A stretch of 64,000 nt of DNA, taken from assembly GCF_021246465.1 (NCBI RefSeq), contig NZ_JAHRHK010000004.1:1-64000 (forward strand), written 5' to 3'. The stretch comes from Nocardioides sp. R-C-SC26 (GTDB taxonomy: Bacteria; Actinomycetota; Actinomycetes; Propionibacteriales; Nocardioidaceae). Below are positions 1 through 12,700 of the stretch, in pieces (position 1 is the first letter of the stretch; each line of letters starts with the position of its first letter). A model generated the notes under the pieces. That model was not told where the DNA came from. It saw only the letters and a program-made list of their open reading frames with translations, and made no database searches. The position numbers were made by a program, and so were the translations under genes.

Positions 1-62
1 CCCCCCCCCCCCCGGCCCCCCGCGGACGACGGGTCGTGGCGTTCTCGTGACAGCCCGCGGGG

Positions 63-68
63 TAGATT
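63..68 (+). promoter_or_regulatory. Candidate -10 element for gcvP riboswitch transcript
   Basis: TAGATT fits the actinobacterial TANNNT -10 pattern and would place transcription start near base 75, just before the glycine riboswitch. No convincing -35 hexamer is visible. The call rests on position and the short motif only. Confidence 0.4.
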
Positions 69-83
69 GGCCCCGCTGATGAT

Positions 84-249
84 CCCGCGCGGGAGAGTCT
101 TGACCGGACGGCGGGCGCCGTCGTCCGGAGTGGCAAGCGCCGAAGGGGCAATTCCTCCCCGGAACCTCTCAGGCACCCGGACCGCGCGGACGAGGCGACT
201 GTGGAGCGAGCACGGGCGACGAAGCCCGCGACGCGACAGAGGGGGAGGG
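84..249 (+). promoter_or_regulatory. Glycine riboswitch upstream of gcvP
   Basis: The leader carries the conserved glycine aptamer blocks in order: GCGGGAGAGTC at 88-98, CGCCGAAGGGGCAA at 138-151, CCTCCCC at 154-160 and CCTCTCAGGCACCCGGACC at 165-183. A second half follows: TGGAGCG at 202-208, a short GC stem, then GACAGAGGGGGAGG at 235-248. In Streptomyces-type leaders the second half is a full aptamer; here it lacks a clear CTCTCAGG core, so it looks reduced. The element ends about 35 bases before the gcvP start and should switch on glycine cleavage when glycine is abundant. The family is well known; the reduced second aptamer is my reading. Confidence 0.93.
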
Positions 250-283
250 CCCGCATCCGCCGACCCTCGCCCAGGAGACTCCC

Positions 284-3192
<2,909 letters not shown>

Positions 3193-3196
<4 letters not shown>

Positions 3197-4467
3197 CCTC
3201 GAGCCCCTCGTCGGTCGAGCTGGCGGCGCGACTGACAGCGATCCAGGCCGCCGGACGGCTGCCGTCGGTGGTGGCTGGCGTCTTCGCGGATGGTGAGCTG
3301 ACGGCGACCGCGGCCGTCGGCACCGGGATCGAGGACGGCGTCATGTCGGCGTACCGGGTCGGCTCGATCACCAAGACACTGACGGCAGTGCTGATCCTGC
3401 GTCTGCGGGACGAGGGACGGTTGAGGCTGAGCGACGACGTCCGCGATCACGTGCCGGAGGCCCGATTCCACGGTGTGCGCCTCGCCGACCTGCTCACCCA
3501 CACCTCCGGTATCGCCTCGGAGCCGGTGGGGCCGTGGTGGGAACGTCATGACGGTGGCGACGCCGCCGCTCTGCTCGCCGCCAACGGGGAGCAGGGGCGC
3601 GTTGCGGCGGTGGGGGAGCGTTTCCACTACTCGAACCTCGGCTACGGTCTGCTGGGCGAGGTCGTGGCCCGCCTGCGCGGCGCCAGCTGGTGGCAGGCCG
3701 TCGAGGAGGAGTTGCTGACCCCCCTCGGGATGACGCGGACCGGATACCACCCGCCGGCGAGGCACGCTCGCGGCCACAGCGTCGTCCACGTCACCGGCGA
3801 GCTGACGCGGGAGCCGCACGCCGACACCGGTGCGATGGCGCCGGCCGGACAGTTGTGGAGCACCGTCGCCGACATGGCTCGCTGGACCCGAGTGCTGACG
3901 GGCCGCGAACCCGACGTCCTCTCCCGGTCGACCGCAGCAGAGATGGCGCGCGACCACAGCGGCGCCGGCTACGGCTGGGGCCTGAGGATCACGCGAGCCG
4001 GGGAGCGCGACCTGGTGGGTCACACCGGCTCGATGCCGGGATTCCAGGCCAGCCTCTTCGTCGACCCGGTCTCGGGCCGGGGTGCGGTCGCACTGGCGAA
4101 CTCGACCGTCGGGCCCCCCAGCGACCAGGTCCCGGCCCTCCTCCTCGACGGGCACGACCACCGCCCGACGTCGGACGCCGCGGCAGAGCGGTGGGAGCCC
4201 TCCGGCGAGGTGCCGGCCCCGGTGCTGGCCGCCGTCGGTCTGTGGTTCTGGGGCAACACCGCGCTGCTGTTCACCTGGCGTGCAGACCGTCTCGTCGCGA
4301 CCACCCTGCATGACGGTGCCGAGCAGTACACGTTCACGCCACTGCCCGACGGGACGTGGCGCGGGCTGAGCGGCTACCACCACGGTGAGCGTCTCGTCGT
4401 CGGGACGGACACGATGGAGTGCGCCACGTTCGTCTACACCAGGACGCCCTACCCCGACGGCGCCTGA
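3193..4467 (+). CDS. Serine hydrolase, beta-lactamase class C/penicillin-binding-like
   Basis: This 424-residue protein has the three motifs of the serine beta-lactamase-like family: SITK (Ser58, Lys61 from the GTG start), YSN at about residue 146 and HTG at about residue 277. That predicts an acyl-serine mechanism on a peptide, ester or lactam substrate; the substrate cannot be read from sequence. No signal peptide is obvious, so it may be cytoplasmic. The GTG start overlaps the gcvP stop as GTGA, implying co-transcription and coupling. A much longer frame begins at 3049, but that part lies inside gcvP. A role in glycine metabolism is not implied beyond position. Confidence 0.85.
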
Positions 4468-4501
4468 TGCGTCCCGCGAGGACGTGACCGCCGGTGCGGG
4501 G

Positions 4502-5149
4502 TTACTTCTGCGCGATGTTGTAGATGTCGCCCGAACCGACCTGCACGACGTTGTTGCCGTAGCGGCGGTAGGCGACCCAGAAGATGCTGGTGCGCTTGGT
4601 CCGGATGAAGACCTGACCGTTGGCGGGCACGTTCACGACGCCGTCCGAGCGCCCCGACTTGGTGGAGCCCCACCGGACCGCGAGCCCGATGTCGTTGGGG
4701 TTGCGCGCGATCACCTGGCCGCGGGCATCGCTTCGCTTGGTCACCTGCACCCGGGCGAGCTGGGTGATGCTCAGCGTCACCCGCGTCGCCCGGGACTGCT
4801 CCGAGCCCTGGCACGCGCGGTAGGTGAACGACACCGTGCCGCGGGTGTAGGGCCGGATGTCGACGTACACCGAGGTATCGAGCGCAGTCGCGTAGAAGAC
4901 CTGGCTGTTCGACGACGACATCGTCACGTCGCAGACCGTCAGCGTGCCGCTCCCGCCGACGGTCGTGTCGTTGTCGAGCACGGGAAGCTTGATCTCGGAA
5001 CCGGCGATCACCGTGTACGCGTCATCGCGCGGGACCGGGGCGGCGGTCGCAGCCGGGACCGGCCCGATCATCGGCGCCACGACGATCGCACCGACGGCCA
5101 GTGCTGCCGCGCGCGTCATCGTCGTCCACGAGAAGGGGCGAGCACGCAT
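4502..5149 (-). CDS. Secreted protein with cadherin-like/Ig-like domain
   Basis: The 215-residue product starts with a basic stretch and a hydrophobic segment (AAALAVGAIVVAPMIG) ending in AAPV, a typical Sec signal peptide. The mature N terminus, DDAYTVIAGSEIKLPVLDND, is the hallmark of bacterial cadherin-like/Big repeats found in surface and secreted proteins. The rest is beta-rich and ends AQK without an anchor or sorting signal. It is therefore probably exported free or held non-covalently. It stands alone, convergent with the serine hydrolase, with a 34-bp gap between stops. Function is unknown; the domain call is from motif recognition. Confidence 0.7.
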   Translation of the reverse strand: MRARPFSWTTMTRAAALAVGAIVVAPMIGPVPAATAAPVPRDDAYTVIAGSEIKLPVLDNDTTVGGSGTLTVCDVTMSSSNSQVFYATALDTSVYVDIRPYTRGTVSFTYRACQGSEQSRATRVTLSITQLARVQVTKRSDARGQVIARNPNDIGLAVRWGSTKSGRSDGVVNVPANGQVFIRTKRTSIFWVAYRRYGNNVVQVGSGDIYNIAQK

Positions 5150-5286
5150 GAGCAGCAGACTTCCGATCGGCAGGGGGCGATGGCGACAGCGGGATCCTAA
5201 CCCGCGCGGCATCGCAGATCTCGGGAAGGGCGGGTCTTGGCCCCGGTTGTCGTCGTCGGATGTCAGGAGAGACGAGTGTCTCGGCA

Positions 5287-6729
5287 CTAGGTCGCCTGGG
5301 AGACGCTCGACATGTTGAAGTCGGGCACGCGCAGCGCCGGCATCACGGTGCGTGAGAAGTAGTCGTCGCCCCATTCGCGGCTGAGGCAGGGTGCGGCCTC
5401 TCCCGCGTGGCTGAATCGCCGCAGCAGGTCCAGCGGCGACTCGTTCCACCGGAAGTTGTTGACTGCACCGACGATCTCCCCTCCCTCGATCAGGTAGACG
5501 CCGTCGCGGGTCAGACCGGTCAGCAGGAGACTCTGGGGGTCGACGGTACGGATGTACCACAGGCAGGTCAGGAGGAGTCCCCGGTCGGTGCCGCCCACGA
5601 GATCCTCGACGCTGCCGGCCCCACCGTCGACGTCCAGGACGAGGTTGTCGATCGCCGGTGTCAGGGGGCGGTGCGACTGGCCCGCGGTGTGCCGTGACTG
5701 GTGGAGGGCACGCAGATGCCCGTCCTCGATCCACGCGGTCGCGTCGAGTGGCGTGCCGTTGTCGAAGACGGACACGTCCCCTCCGGACGAGGCCACTGTC
5801 AGGAACGGCTGACAGCTCAGGCCAGGAAACCCGGCGCCGCTCGGATCGGAGCCGAGCTGCACGCCGGGGGAGGCGATCCGCTCGTCCCAGCGTGGTCCGA
5901 CGCCGGGTGCGCTGTAGACCGACTGCCCGTCCATCGCGGCGCGGGCCGAGGCCTCCCAGTAGGCGTAGATCATCAGGTCCGCGACGGCCGTGGGCGGCAG
6001 CACGGTGTCGTACCTCCCGGCGGCGAGGTCGATCCGACGGTCGGACCAGACGAGCCGACGTGTCAGCTCGTCGTCGACGGCGTGAGGATCGATATCGGCG
6101 AAGTCACGCGTCGGCTGGCCCACCCAGGCACTCGCGCCGAGATCCGCGGTCTTCCCGGTACAGCCGAGGTGGCCGGTGGGCTGTGCGTGACGGAGCCGGA
6201 CGCCCGTCGACGAGGCCAGGTAGGTCGTCACCATCTCGTGGTTGACGAAGCCGTAGAGACGCCGCCCGGCGCCTCGAGCCCGGCTGAAGACATCACCGAG
6301 TGCAGGAGCGATGCTCCCGTAGACGGAGATGTCGGTCGTGGCGGGGGCCTGGTCCCAGGTGGCGCCGTTGTCGCGTACGTCCTCGGGCGCGAGCAGCGGG
6401 TGGGCGTCGACGGCCGCGGTCGATGCCGACGCTGCCTCGTCGGCGCGTCCGACCAACGCCGTGACGTCGGCGATCGTGGTGGCGACGCCGCTGACCGAGG
6501 CGGTCGCCACGCCGTCTGCGGTGCGGACGACGGCGATGACCGTGACGTCGCACCCGCGGCTCACGCCGTTCGTGGTCAGCGTGTTGTCGGCCCATCGCAG
6601 ATTCGCCGCCGACCGCACGTGGACGAGCACGATGCAGTCGGAGGAGCGGGAGGCGGCGAGGCCGCGCTCGGCGAGTTCCTGGGGCGACGGCGCCACCTCT
6701 GTCGTCACGGCTGTCACGGGGGAGCTCAC
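5287..6729 (-). CDS. tldE: TldE/PmbA-family metallopeptidase subunit
   Basis: This 480-residue protein is the non-catalytic-type partner of TldD. In Escherichia coli TldD and TldE form a heterodimeric metalloprotease that degrades unfolded peptides and matures microcin B17 and CcdA-type substrates. The family pattern shows in the N-terminal RSSDCIVLVHVRSAANLRWADN region and in the C-terminal GLTRDGVYLIEGGEIVGAVNNFRWNESP block. No HExxxH motif is present, as expected for this subunit. The GTG start at 6729 overlaps the tldD stop as GTGA, so the two are translationally coupled. The open frame extends upstream inside tldD, but that part is a shadow. Confidence 0.9.
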   Translation of the reverse strand: MSSPVTAVTTEVAPSPQELAERGLAASRSSDCIVLVHVRSAANLRWADNTLTTNGVSRGCDVTVIAVVRTADGVATASVSGVATTIADVTALVGRADEAASASTAAVDAHPLLAPEDVRDNGATWDQAPATTDISVYGSIAPALGDVFSRARGAGRRLYGFVNHEMVTTYLASSTGVRLRHAQPTGHLGCTGKTADLGASAWVGQPTRDFADIDPHAVDDELTRRLVWSDRRIDLAAGRYDTVLPPTAVADLMIYAYWEASARAAMDGQSVYSAPGVGPRWDERIASPGVQLGSDPSGAGFPGLSCQPFLTVASSGGDVSVFDNGTPLDATAWIEDGHLRALHQSRHTAGQSHRPLTPAIDNLVLDVDGGAGSVEDLVGGTDRGLLLTCLWYIRTVDPQSLLLTGLTRDGVYLIEGGEIVGAVNNFRWNESPLDLLRRFSHAGEAAPCLSREWGDDYFSRTVMPALRVPDFNMSSVSQAT

Positions 6730-8306
6730 AGTCCGCCCTCCTGACGGGTGTTGAGGATCCGGACGCCGCGGAACAGCGACGTCGGACAGCCGTGGCTGAC
6801 CGCGGCGACCTGACCCGGCTGCGCCTTGCCGCAGTTGAAGGCACCCCCGAGCTCCCAGGTCTGACGTCCGCCGACCGCGTCGAGGGAGTTCCAGAACTCC
6901 GTCGTGGTGGCCTGGTAGGCGACGTCGCGAACCTGACCGACGAGCTCGCCGCCCTTGATCCGCTGGAAGCGCTGGCCGGTGAACTGGAAGTTGTAGCGCT
7001 GCATGTCGATGCTCCAGGACTTGTCGCCCACGATGAGGATGCCGTCCTCGACCTGACCGATCAGGTCGTCGGTGCTCGGCCCCGGCCCCGGGTCGGGATC
7101 GGGTTGAAGGGAGATGTTGGCCATTCGTTGGATCGGGATGTGCCCGGGCGAGTCGGCGTAGGAGCACCCGTTGGAGCGGGGAGCGCCGTCGAGCTGGTGC
7201 AGGTCGGGGTGGAGGGCCGCCATCGATCGGTCGAGCTGGTACCCGACCAGGACGCCGTCGCGCACGACGTCCCACTGCTGGCCGGCGACGCCGTCGTCGT
7301 CGAAGCCGATCGTCGCCAGGCCGTGCTCGATCGTGCGATCCCCGGTGACGTGCATGATCGGCGACCCGTACTGCAGCGTGCCGAGAAGATCGAGCGTGGC
7401 GAACGAGGTGCCGGCGTAGTTGGCCTCGTAGCCGAGCGCCCGATCGAGTTCGGTCGCGTGGCCGATCGACTCGTGGATGGTCAGCCACAGATTGCTCGGG
7501 TGGATGACCAGGTCGTAGCGACCCGGCTCGACGCTCGGTGCCTTGAGCTTCTCGGCCAACAGCTCTGGGACGGCCTCGAGCTCGGCGTCCCAGTCGTGCG
7601 GGCCCGCCAGCACGTACTCCCATCCGCGTCCCGCCGGTGGCGCGATGCTCGCCATCGAGTCGACGACGTCGGCGCCGGCCCCCATCGCCTCGAACCCGGG
7701 CATGATCCGGACGCGCTGCTGGGTCGTGCGGGTGCCAGCCAGGTCGGCGTAGTACTTGTTCTCGAGCACGTGATGCACGAACGCCCGGGCGTGGTCCACC
7801 GCCGCGCCCCGTCGCAGTCGCTCGGTCCAGTCGACGAGGACATCGACCTTCTCGCCACGTGCGACCGAGAACGGGTCGATCTCGTACGCGCTCGCCCAGA
7901 CGACGTCGTCGTAGATCGGCTCGGGAGCCAGCTCGACGTCAGTGGTGGTCATCGCCGAGCTCAGCTCGGCGACCGCGACAGCGGCCTCGGTCACCCGCCG
8001 TGCCTCATCGACGGTGAGGGAGACCCCGGAGGCGAACCCCCACGCACCGCGGTGCACGACCCGGACGGCGAACCCGAGCGTCTCGCTCTCCGAGGCGCCG
8101 TCCAACTCCCCGTCACGGACGACGACGTCCTCCTCGCGGATGCGCTCGAAACGGAAGTCCGCGTGGCTCACCCCCAACGACCGTGCTCGTTCCAGCGCCG
8201 CCTCGCCGAGCGCCCGGTAGGGAAGGGCGAGGAAGGACGGATCGACGCGGTCGGACGAGCCTGAACCGCCGGGGCCGACACCTGGACGAGACGCGGGACT
8301 GGTCAC
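6726..8306 (-). CDS. tldD: TldD-family metalloprotease, catalytic subunit
   Basis: This 526-residue protein carries HESIGH within TIHESIGHATELDRALGYE, the HExxxH zinc-binding motif of TldD. It should act with the downstream TldE in the cytoplasm on unstructured peptides. The GTG start at 8306 was chosen because TAGGTT lies exactly 6 bases upstream, the leaderless pattern seen repeatedly in this window. The first 30 residues are poorly conserved-looking, so a later start is possible. No modified-peptide precursor gene is evident nearby, so a natural-product role is not supported here. Confidence 0.92.
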   Translation of the reverse strand: MTSPASRPGVGPGGSGSSDRVDPSFLALPYRALGEAALERARSLGVSHADFRFERIREEDVVVRDGELDGASESETLGFAVRVVHRGAWGFASGVSLTVDEARRVTEAAVAVAELSSAMTTTDVELAPEPIYDDVVWASAYEIDPFSVARGEKVDVLVDWTERLRRGAAVDHARAFVHHVLENKYYADLAGTRTTQQRVRIMPGFEAMGAGADVVDSMASIAPPAGRGWEYVLAGPHDWDAELEAVPELLAEKLKAPSVEPGRYDLVIHPSNLWLTIHESIGHATELDRALGYEANYAGTSFATLDLLGTLQYGSPIMHVTGDRTIEHGLATIGFDDDGVAGQQWDVVRDGVLVGYQLDRSMAALHPDLHQLDGAPRSNGCSYADSPGHIPIQRMANISLQPDPDPGPGPSTDDLIGQVEDGILIVGDKSWSIDMQRYNFQFTGQRFQRIKGGELVGQVRDVAYQATTTEFWNSLDAVGGRQTWELGGAFNCGKAQPGQVAAVSHGCPTSLFRGVRILNTRQEGGL

Positions 8307-8312
8307 CGTTCG

Positions 8313-8318
8313 AACCTA
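8313..8318 (-). promoter_or_regulatory. -10 element (TAGGTT) for leaderless tldD
   Basis: TAGGTT is followed by six bases and then the GTG start of tldD. No Shine-Dalgarno is visible, which fits a leaderless mRNA starting at or next to the start codon. Confidence 0.5.
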
Positions 8319-8359
8319 CTCCTCACGACTGTCCGGGGGCCTCGGTAGCCTCCTGCGTC

Positions 8360-9049
8360 ATGGGGACACCCGCATGGCTGGGCATCGGCGCACAGCGCAG
8401 TGGCACGACCTGGCTGACCGACCTGCTCACCCAGCACCCCGGCGTCGGCCTGGGCACCAACGGGAAGAAGGAGCAGCACCTGCTCCACAAGGTCGGCGAC
8501 GGGCGGATCGAGGCGGCGGAGTATCTCGACCTCTTCCCCGACGACGGGATCGCGCGGGGGGACTGGACCCCTCAGTACCTGCGTCATGCCTCGACACCGG
8601 CTGCGGCCGCCTCGCTGGTTCCAGACGCACCGATCCTGGTGCTTCTCCGCGACCCCGTCGAGCGCTTCCGCTCGGCCATGCGCCTCGCGGCGACTCGAGG
8701 GAAGTCCTGGCCCTATCCGGTTCCGATCACGGTGCAGACCTGGACCGGGTGCTACGCCGACCAGCTCGACATGTGGGCCGCTGCCGTCGGCCGCGACCGC
8801 CTCCACGTCTTCGTCTTCGAAGAGGTCCGCGACGATCCCCAGCGCATGGTCGACGGCCTCTGGGGCCTGCTCGGCCTCGACCCGGTGGCGCTGCAGGACG
8901 TCGACCAGGAGTCGGGATCCTCCTCCAAAGCCGACTGGGACTGGACGCCCGGCCTGCGGGAATCGCTGCAGACGCTCTATCGGCCGCAGGCCGAACGTCT
9001 CCAGCGGGACTGGGGTCTCGACGTCTCCTCGTGGCGCTCGCTGGTCTGA
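8360..9049 (+). CDS. Sulfotransferase family protein
   Basis: The 229-residue product begins with a PAPS-binding 5' phosphosulfate loop, GIGAQRSGTTWL (residues 8-19). It has the 3'-phosphate-binding pattern VLLRDPVERFRSAM near residues 93-106, both diagnostic of sulfotransferases that move sulfate from PAPS to a hydroxyl or amine. The substrate is unknown. The ATG at 8360 is used because the frame upstream runs into the divergent tldD. A TANNNT hexamer (TAGCCT) lies 8 bases before it. The gene stands alone between tldD and the PfpI gene. Confidence 0.85.
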   Translation: MGTPAWLGIGAQRSGTTWLTDLLTQHPGVGLGTNGKKEQHLLHKVGDGRIEAAEYLDLFPDDGIARGDWTPQYLRHASTPAAAASLVPDAPILVLLRDPVERFRSAMRLAATRGKSWPYPVPITVQTWTGCYADQLDMWAAAVGRDRLHVFVFEEVRDDPQRMVDGLWGLLGLDPVALQDVDQESGSSSKADWDWTPGLRESLQTLYRPQAERLQRDWGLDVSSWRSLV

Positions 9050-9100
9050 CGGCGGGTTCCGCCCACCCCTGAGTGCATGGCGGGCAGCGAGCGACGTGCC

Positions 9101-9106
9101 TACGTT
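9101..9106 (+). promoter_or_regulatory. -10 element (TACGTT) for leaderless PfpI-like gene
   Basis: TACGTT sits six bases before ATG 9113. This favours that start over the in-frame ATG at 9077, which has neither a -10 nor a ribosome-binding site. Confidence 0.5.
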
Positions 9107-9112
9107 CGAGGC

Positions 9113-9709
9113 ATGGCTACCGCAACGGAGACCACCGAGACCACCCACCAGCCCAGCGGCAAGGTCGCCTTCCTCACCGCCAACGAGGGGATCGAGCGCG
9201 TCGAGCTCGTCGATCCCTGGCAGGCCGTCAGTGACGCCGGGTACGAGCCCGTGCTTCTGGCCCCCGAGGGGGGCGAGGCTCAGCTCTTCAACCACCTCGA
9301 CAAGGCCGACAGCCACCCGGTCGACCTGGTCGTGGCCGACGCCGCCATCGACGACTACGTAGCGCTGGTGCTCCCGGGCGGAGTCGCGAACCCCGATGCC
9401 TTGCGCGCTGACGACTCCGCAGTGGCGTTCGTGCGCGACTTCGTCGCATCGGGTAAGCCGGTCGCGGCCATCTGCCACGCCCCGTGGGCGCTGGTGGAGG
9501 CAGGTGTCGTCGACGGTCGTCGAATCGCGTCGTGGCCGAGCCTGCAGACCGACATCCGCAACGCCGGCGGCGAGTGGGTGGACGAGAGGGTCGTCACCGA
9601 CGGGAACCTGATCACCAGCCGCAACCCGGACGACATCCCGGCGTTCAACAACGCTCTGCTCGAGGCGATCAGCCACGGGGCGGCGGCGTCGGGGGAGTCG
9701 GCCCTCTGA
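9113..9709 (+). CDS. DJ-1/PfpI-family protein (type 1 glutamine amidotransferase-like)
   Basis: This 198-residue protein matches the PfpI/YhbO/DJ-1 fold. It has a KVAFLTANEGIERVEL start, the acidic-residue elbow before LVLPGGVANPD, and the nucleophile Cys in VAAICHAPW (His follows Cys, as in PfpI). Members act as deglycases, chaperone-like stress proteins or intracellular proteases; which applies here cannot be told. The C-terminal SRNPDDIPAFNNALLEAI is typical of the general-stress-protein-18 subgroup. A stem-loop terminator separates it from the convergent sbcC. Confidence 0.88.
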   Translation: MATATETTETTHQPSGKVAFLTANEGIERVELVDPWQAVSDAGYEPVLLAPEGGEAQLFNHLDKADSHPVDLVVADAAIDDYVALVLPGGVANPDALRADDSAVAFVRDFVASGKPVAAICHAPWALVEAGVVDGRRIASWPSLQTDIRNAGGEWVDERVVTDGNLITSRNPDDIPAFNNALLEAISHGAAASGESAL

Positions 9710-9722
9710 GCCGGTCGGCGAC

Positions 9723-9740
9723 CTGAGGCCGGGGCCTCAG
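9723..9740. terminator. Stem-loop between convergent PfpI and sbcC genes
   Basis: CTGAGGCC-GG-GGCCTCAG is a perfect 8-bp inverted repeat with only two unpaired bases. It overlaps the sbcC stop codon (9737-9739). It could end transcription in both directions. No T-tract follows, which is common in high-GC actinobacteria. Confidence 0.5.
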
Positions 9741-12700
9741 CCTGCGGCGAGACGTCGAATGGCCGCCGTCGATCCGGCGCGGGACTTGGTGACCACGAGC
9801 TGCACCGGGATCCGGTCGCGCATCTCGGCGACGTGACTGACCACACCGACCACGCGACCGCCGTCTCGCAGCGAGTCCAGGGTGTCCATGACGTCGTCGA
9901 GCGTGTCGGCGTCGAGCGAACCGAAGCCCTCGTCGACGAAGAGGGTGTCGAGCGTCGCGCCCCCGACCTCTCCGGTGATCACGTCCGCGAGGCCGAGAGC
10001 GAGCGCGAGGGAGACGACGAAGGTCTCGCCCCCCGAGAGAGTCGCCGGATCCCGGCTCTCGCCGGACCAGTCGTCGCGGACGAGGAGACTGAGGCCACCG
10101 CGTGACTCGCCGGCACCGCGTCGGCCGGTGTGCTCGAGGGAGTAGCGCTGGTCGCTCATCCGCGCGAGCCGCTCGTTCGCCGCGGCGACGACCTGGCTGA
10201 GCCGGTAGGCCACGACGTAGGCCGAGAGCCTCATCTTGAGGGGGTTGTCGGCCGACTTGCCCTCCACGAGGGCTGCCAGTGCGGCAGCACGCTCGTGCTC
10301 GGTGCGCACCGGAGCCCAGGCTTCCAGGGCGTCGGTGAGGTCGTCGAGGAGACGGTTGACCCGCGCGAGCCGCTGCGTGGCCATGAGCAGGGCAGCTTCG
10401 GCCGAGGTGGCGGTGGAATCGGCCCGCGTCGCGGCCTCGCCGACGCGGCTCAGCAGCTCCTCGTCGTCCGTCGGCTCGACGGACACGTCGACGCCGTCGA
10501 CCTGAGCGATCAGCGTCGCGAGGTCGGGCTGTGCCGCGGGATCCTCGGAGACCGCCTCCCACCGCGCCAGCGTCGCCGCGGCCGACGTGCGTCGGTGCTC
10601 GCGATCGGCGATCCGGGTGATGAGTTCATCGATCTGGTTGCCGTCCAGGGCGGCCGCGATCGCCTCGTGAGGTGAGCCGAAGCCGGCCGCCGCAGCGGCG
10701 CGCTCGAGTTCACGCCGGGTCTCGCCCGCACGAACGGCTGCCGACTCCGCGGCGTCGGAGGCGCTGATCGCGTGGTCGCACCGCTCGCGGAGCAGGTCGT
10801 CGTGGGTGATGAGGGCCCGCACTGCCTGATCGAGATCATCGGTGTCGTCGACAGTCACCAGGGCGGACAGATCGTGGTCGATGGCCTCCGTCTCGTCTGT
10901 CACCGCCTCCCGGCGGGTGCGAAGACGCTCGCGCTCGCGTTCCGCGTCGTCGTTGCGCCGCCGGATGGTGTCGAGGTGCTCGCGGACGGCGTCTCGACGA
11001 GCTGTCAGGGCAACGACCGCGTCGGCCGCCTCGGTCGACGACGACAGTCGCCCTGCGCACGCGGCGTGATCGGCACGAGCCGTCTCGAGCGTGCCTTCGC
11101 CCGCGCGCCCCCGGGCATGAGCCAGCGCAGCCTGCACCTCGCGGAGCCGACCCTCACGAGCGTGGACCTCGAGCGCCAGGTCGTCGGCGCGAGAGCGGAC
11201 CGCCTTCTCCTGTGCCGCATCGGGAGCCCCGGGGGCACCCGGCGCCTTGTGCGGGTGTTCTGCCGAGCCGCATACCGGGCAGCACGCCCCGACGGCGAGG
11301 GCTCCGGCGAGCTCGGCTGCCATCCCGTCGATGCGTGCCTGCTGGAGGACGACGAGCTGCTCGCGCGCCTCCATGAGGTGCTCGCGGCTCTCCCACCACG
11401 CAGCCTGCGCCTCGGCGAGGTCGTCGGTGAGGCTGAGCGCGGCCTCGTGAGCGGCGACCCGCTCCTCGGCGGCGCGCAGCGCCTCCTGATCTCGGACGAG
11501 CACGGCGGCACGTGACGTCGCGTCGGCGAGCGCGGCCTCGACGTCGGCGAGTGCCGCCGGGAGCGGAGCGGCGTCGCTGTGCAGGGTCGCCAGCACAGTC
11601 TCGAGCTCGGTCTCCCGGTGCTCCAGCGCGCTGCGCTCGCGCACGAGCACCTCGCGGCGTTGGAGTCGGGGGAGGGCGGCGCTGCCGGCTGCGGCACGGG
11701 CCCGGCTCGTCTCCCGAGCCGCCTCCAGTTCGCTCCGGGAGACGAACGGGAGCGTCGCCTCGGCGTCCGGGCCGGCGAGCATGATCGCCGCTGCCTCGGT
11801 GGCCTCGGACGCAGCATCCGCGGTCGTCGTCTGCTGGTGGATGTCTGCTCTCAGGCGGTCGTGCAGGGGCAGCACGCCGACGGCGCGGCGCGCGGCGTCG
11901 AGCCGTCCGCGATCGAGTTCGTCCTGGTCATGCTCGGCGTCGAGGTCGGAGAGGACGCGGTTCGCCGCAGCGCACTCGCGCTGCCGCTCGATCTGGTCGC
12001 GGAGGCGATGGTGCTGATGTCCGAGTGCATCCGCGAGTCGGCGGGAGGTCTGGGCATGCTCGCGTGCGGTCGCTTCGCCGGCGCGCAGGGCGTCCGACAC
12101 CGGGGCGGCCCATGACGAGACGGCATCGGCGAGCGCAGCCGGGTCGCCCGGGGCGGGGGCGCCATCGCTCACGCCGTCGGGCGGTGGGCGATCCGACGCC
12201 TCACTGACCCGGCTCACCAACCCGAGGACCGCCTCGCGGTGGCGCGCGCTGACCCTGCCGCGGTCGAGGGCGTGCTCGCGGAGCCATCGCTCGACCTGCT
12301 CGAAGCGATGGGTGTGGAAGAGCCGTTGCAGCAGTTGATGGCGATCGTGGGAGTTGGCGCGCAGGAAGGCCTGGAATCGCCCCTGAGGCAGCATCGCCAC
12401 CTGGGTGAACTGGGTCAGGTTCATGCCCAGCAGCCGAGTGACGAGGTCACCGGCCTCGTCCATGCGGTTGGTGACAGGGCGCCAGGTGCCGTCGTGGGGG
12501 AGCCACTCCGACACCGAGACGCTGGCCTGCTGCGGAGTCGTTCCCGTGCCGCGCTTCTTCGGTCGGTCCCAGGCGGGTGAGCGGACGAGATGGAACCGGC
12601 GTCCCCCCAGCGTGGCCTCGATGCTCACGCGGGGCACGGCGCCGTCGTCCGCCTGGTCGGCTCGCAACCGCTTGGCAGCGCTGCGATCGCCGGGCACGTC

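Noticed and set aside
1..20. C-rich tract at the left edge (13 C, then GG and six C)
   Set aside because: It is at the window boundary without context; it may be part of an upstream gene or a homopolymer of no function.
6726..8306. TldD/TldE as part of a modified-peptide (RiPP) cluster
   Set aside because: No precursor peptide, cyclodehydratase or transporter gene lies nearby; the neighbours are a secreted protein and a sulfotransferase without shared transcription.
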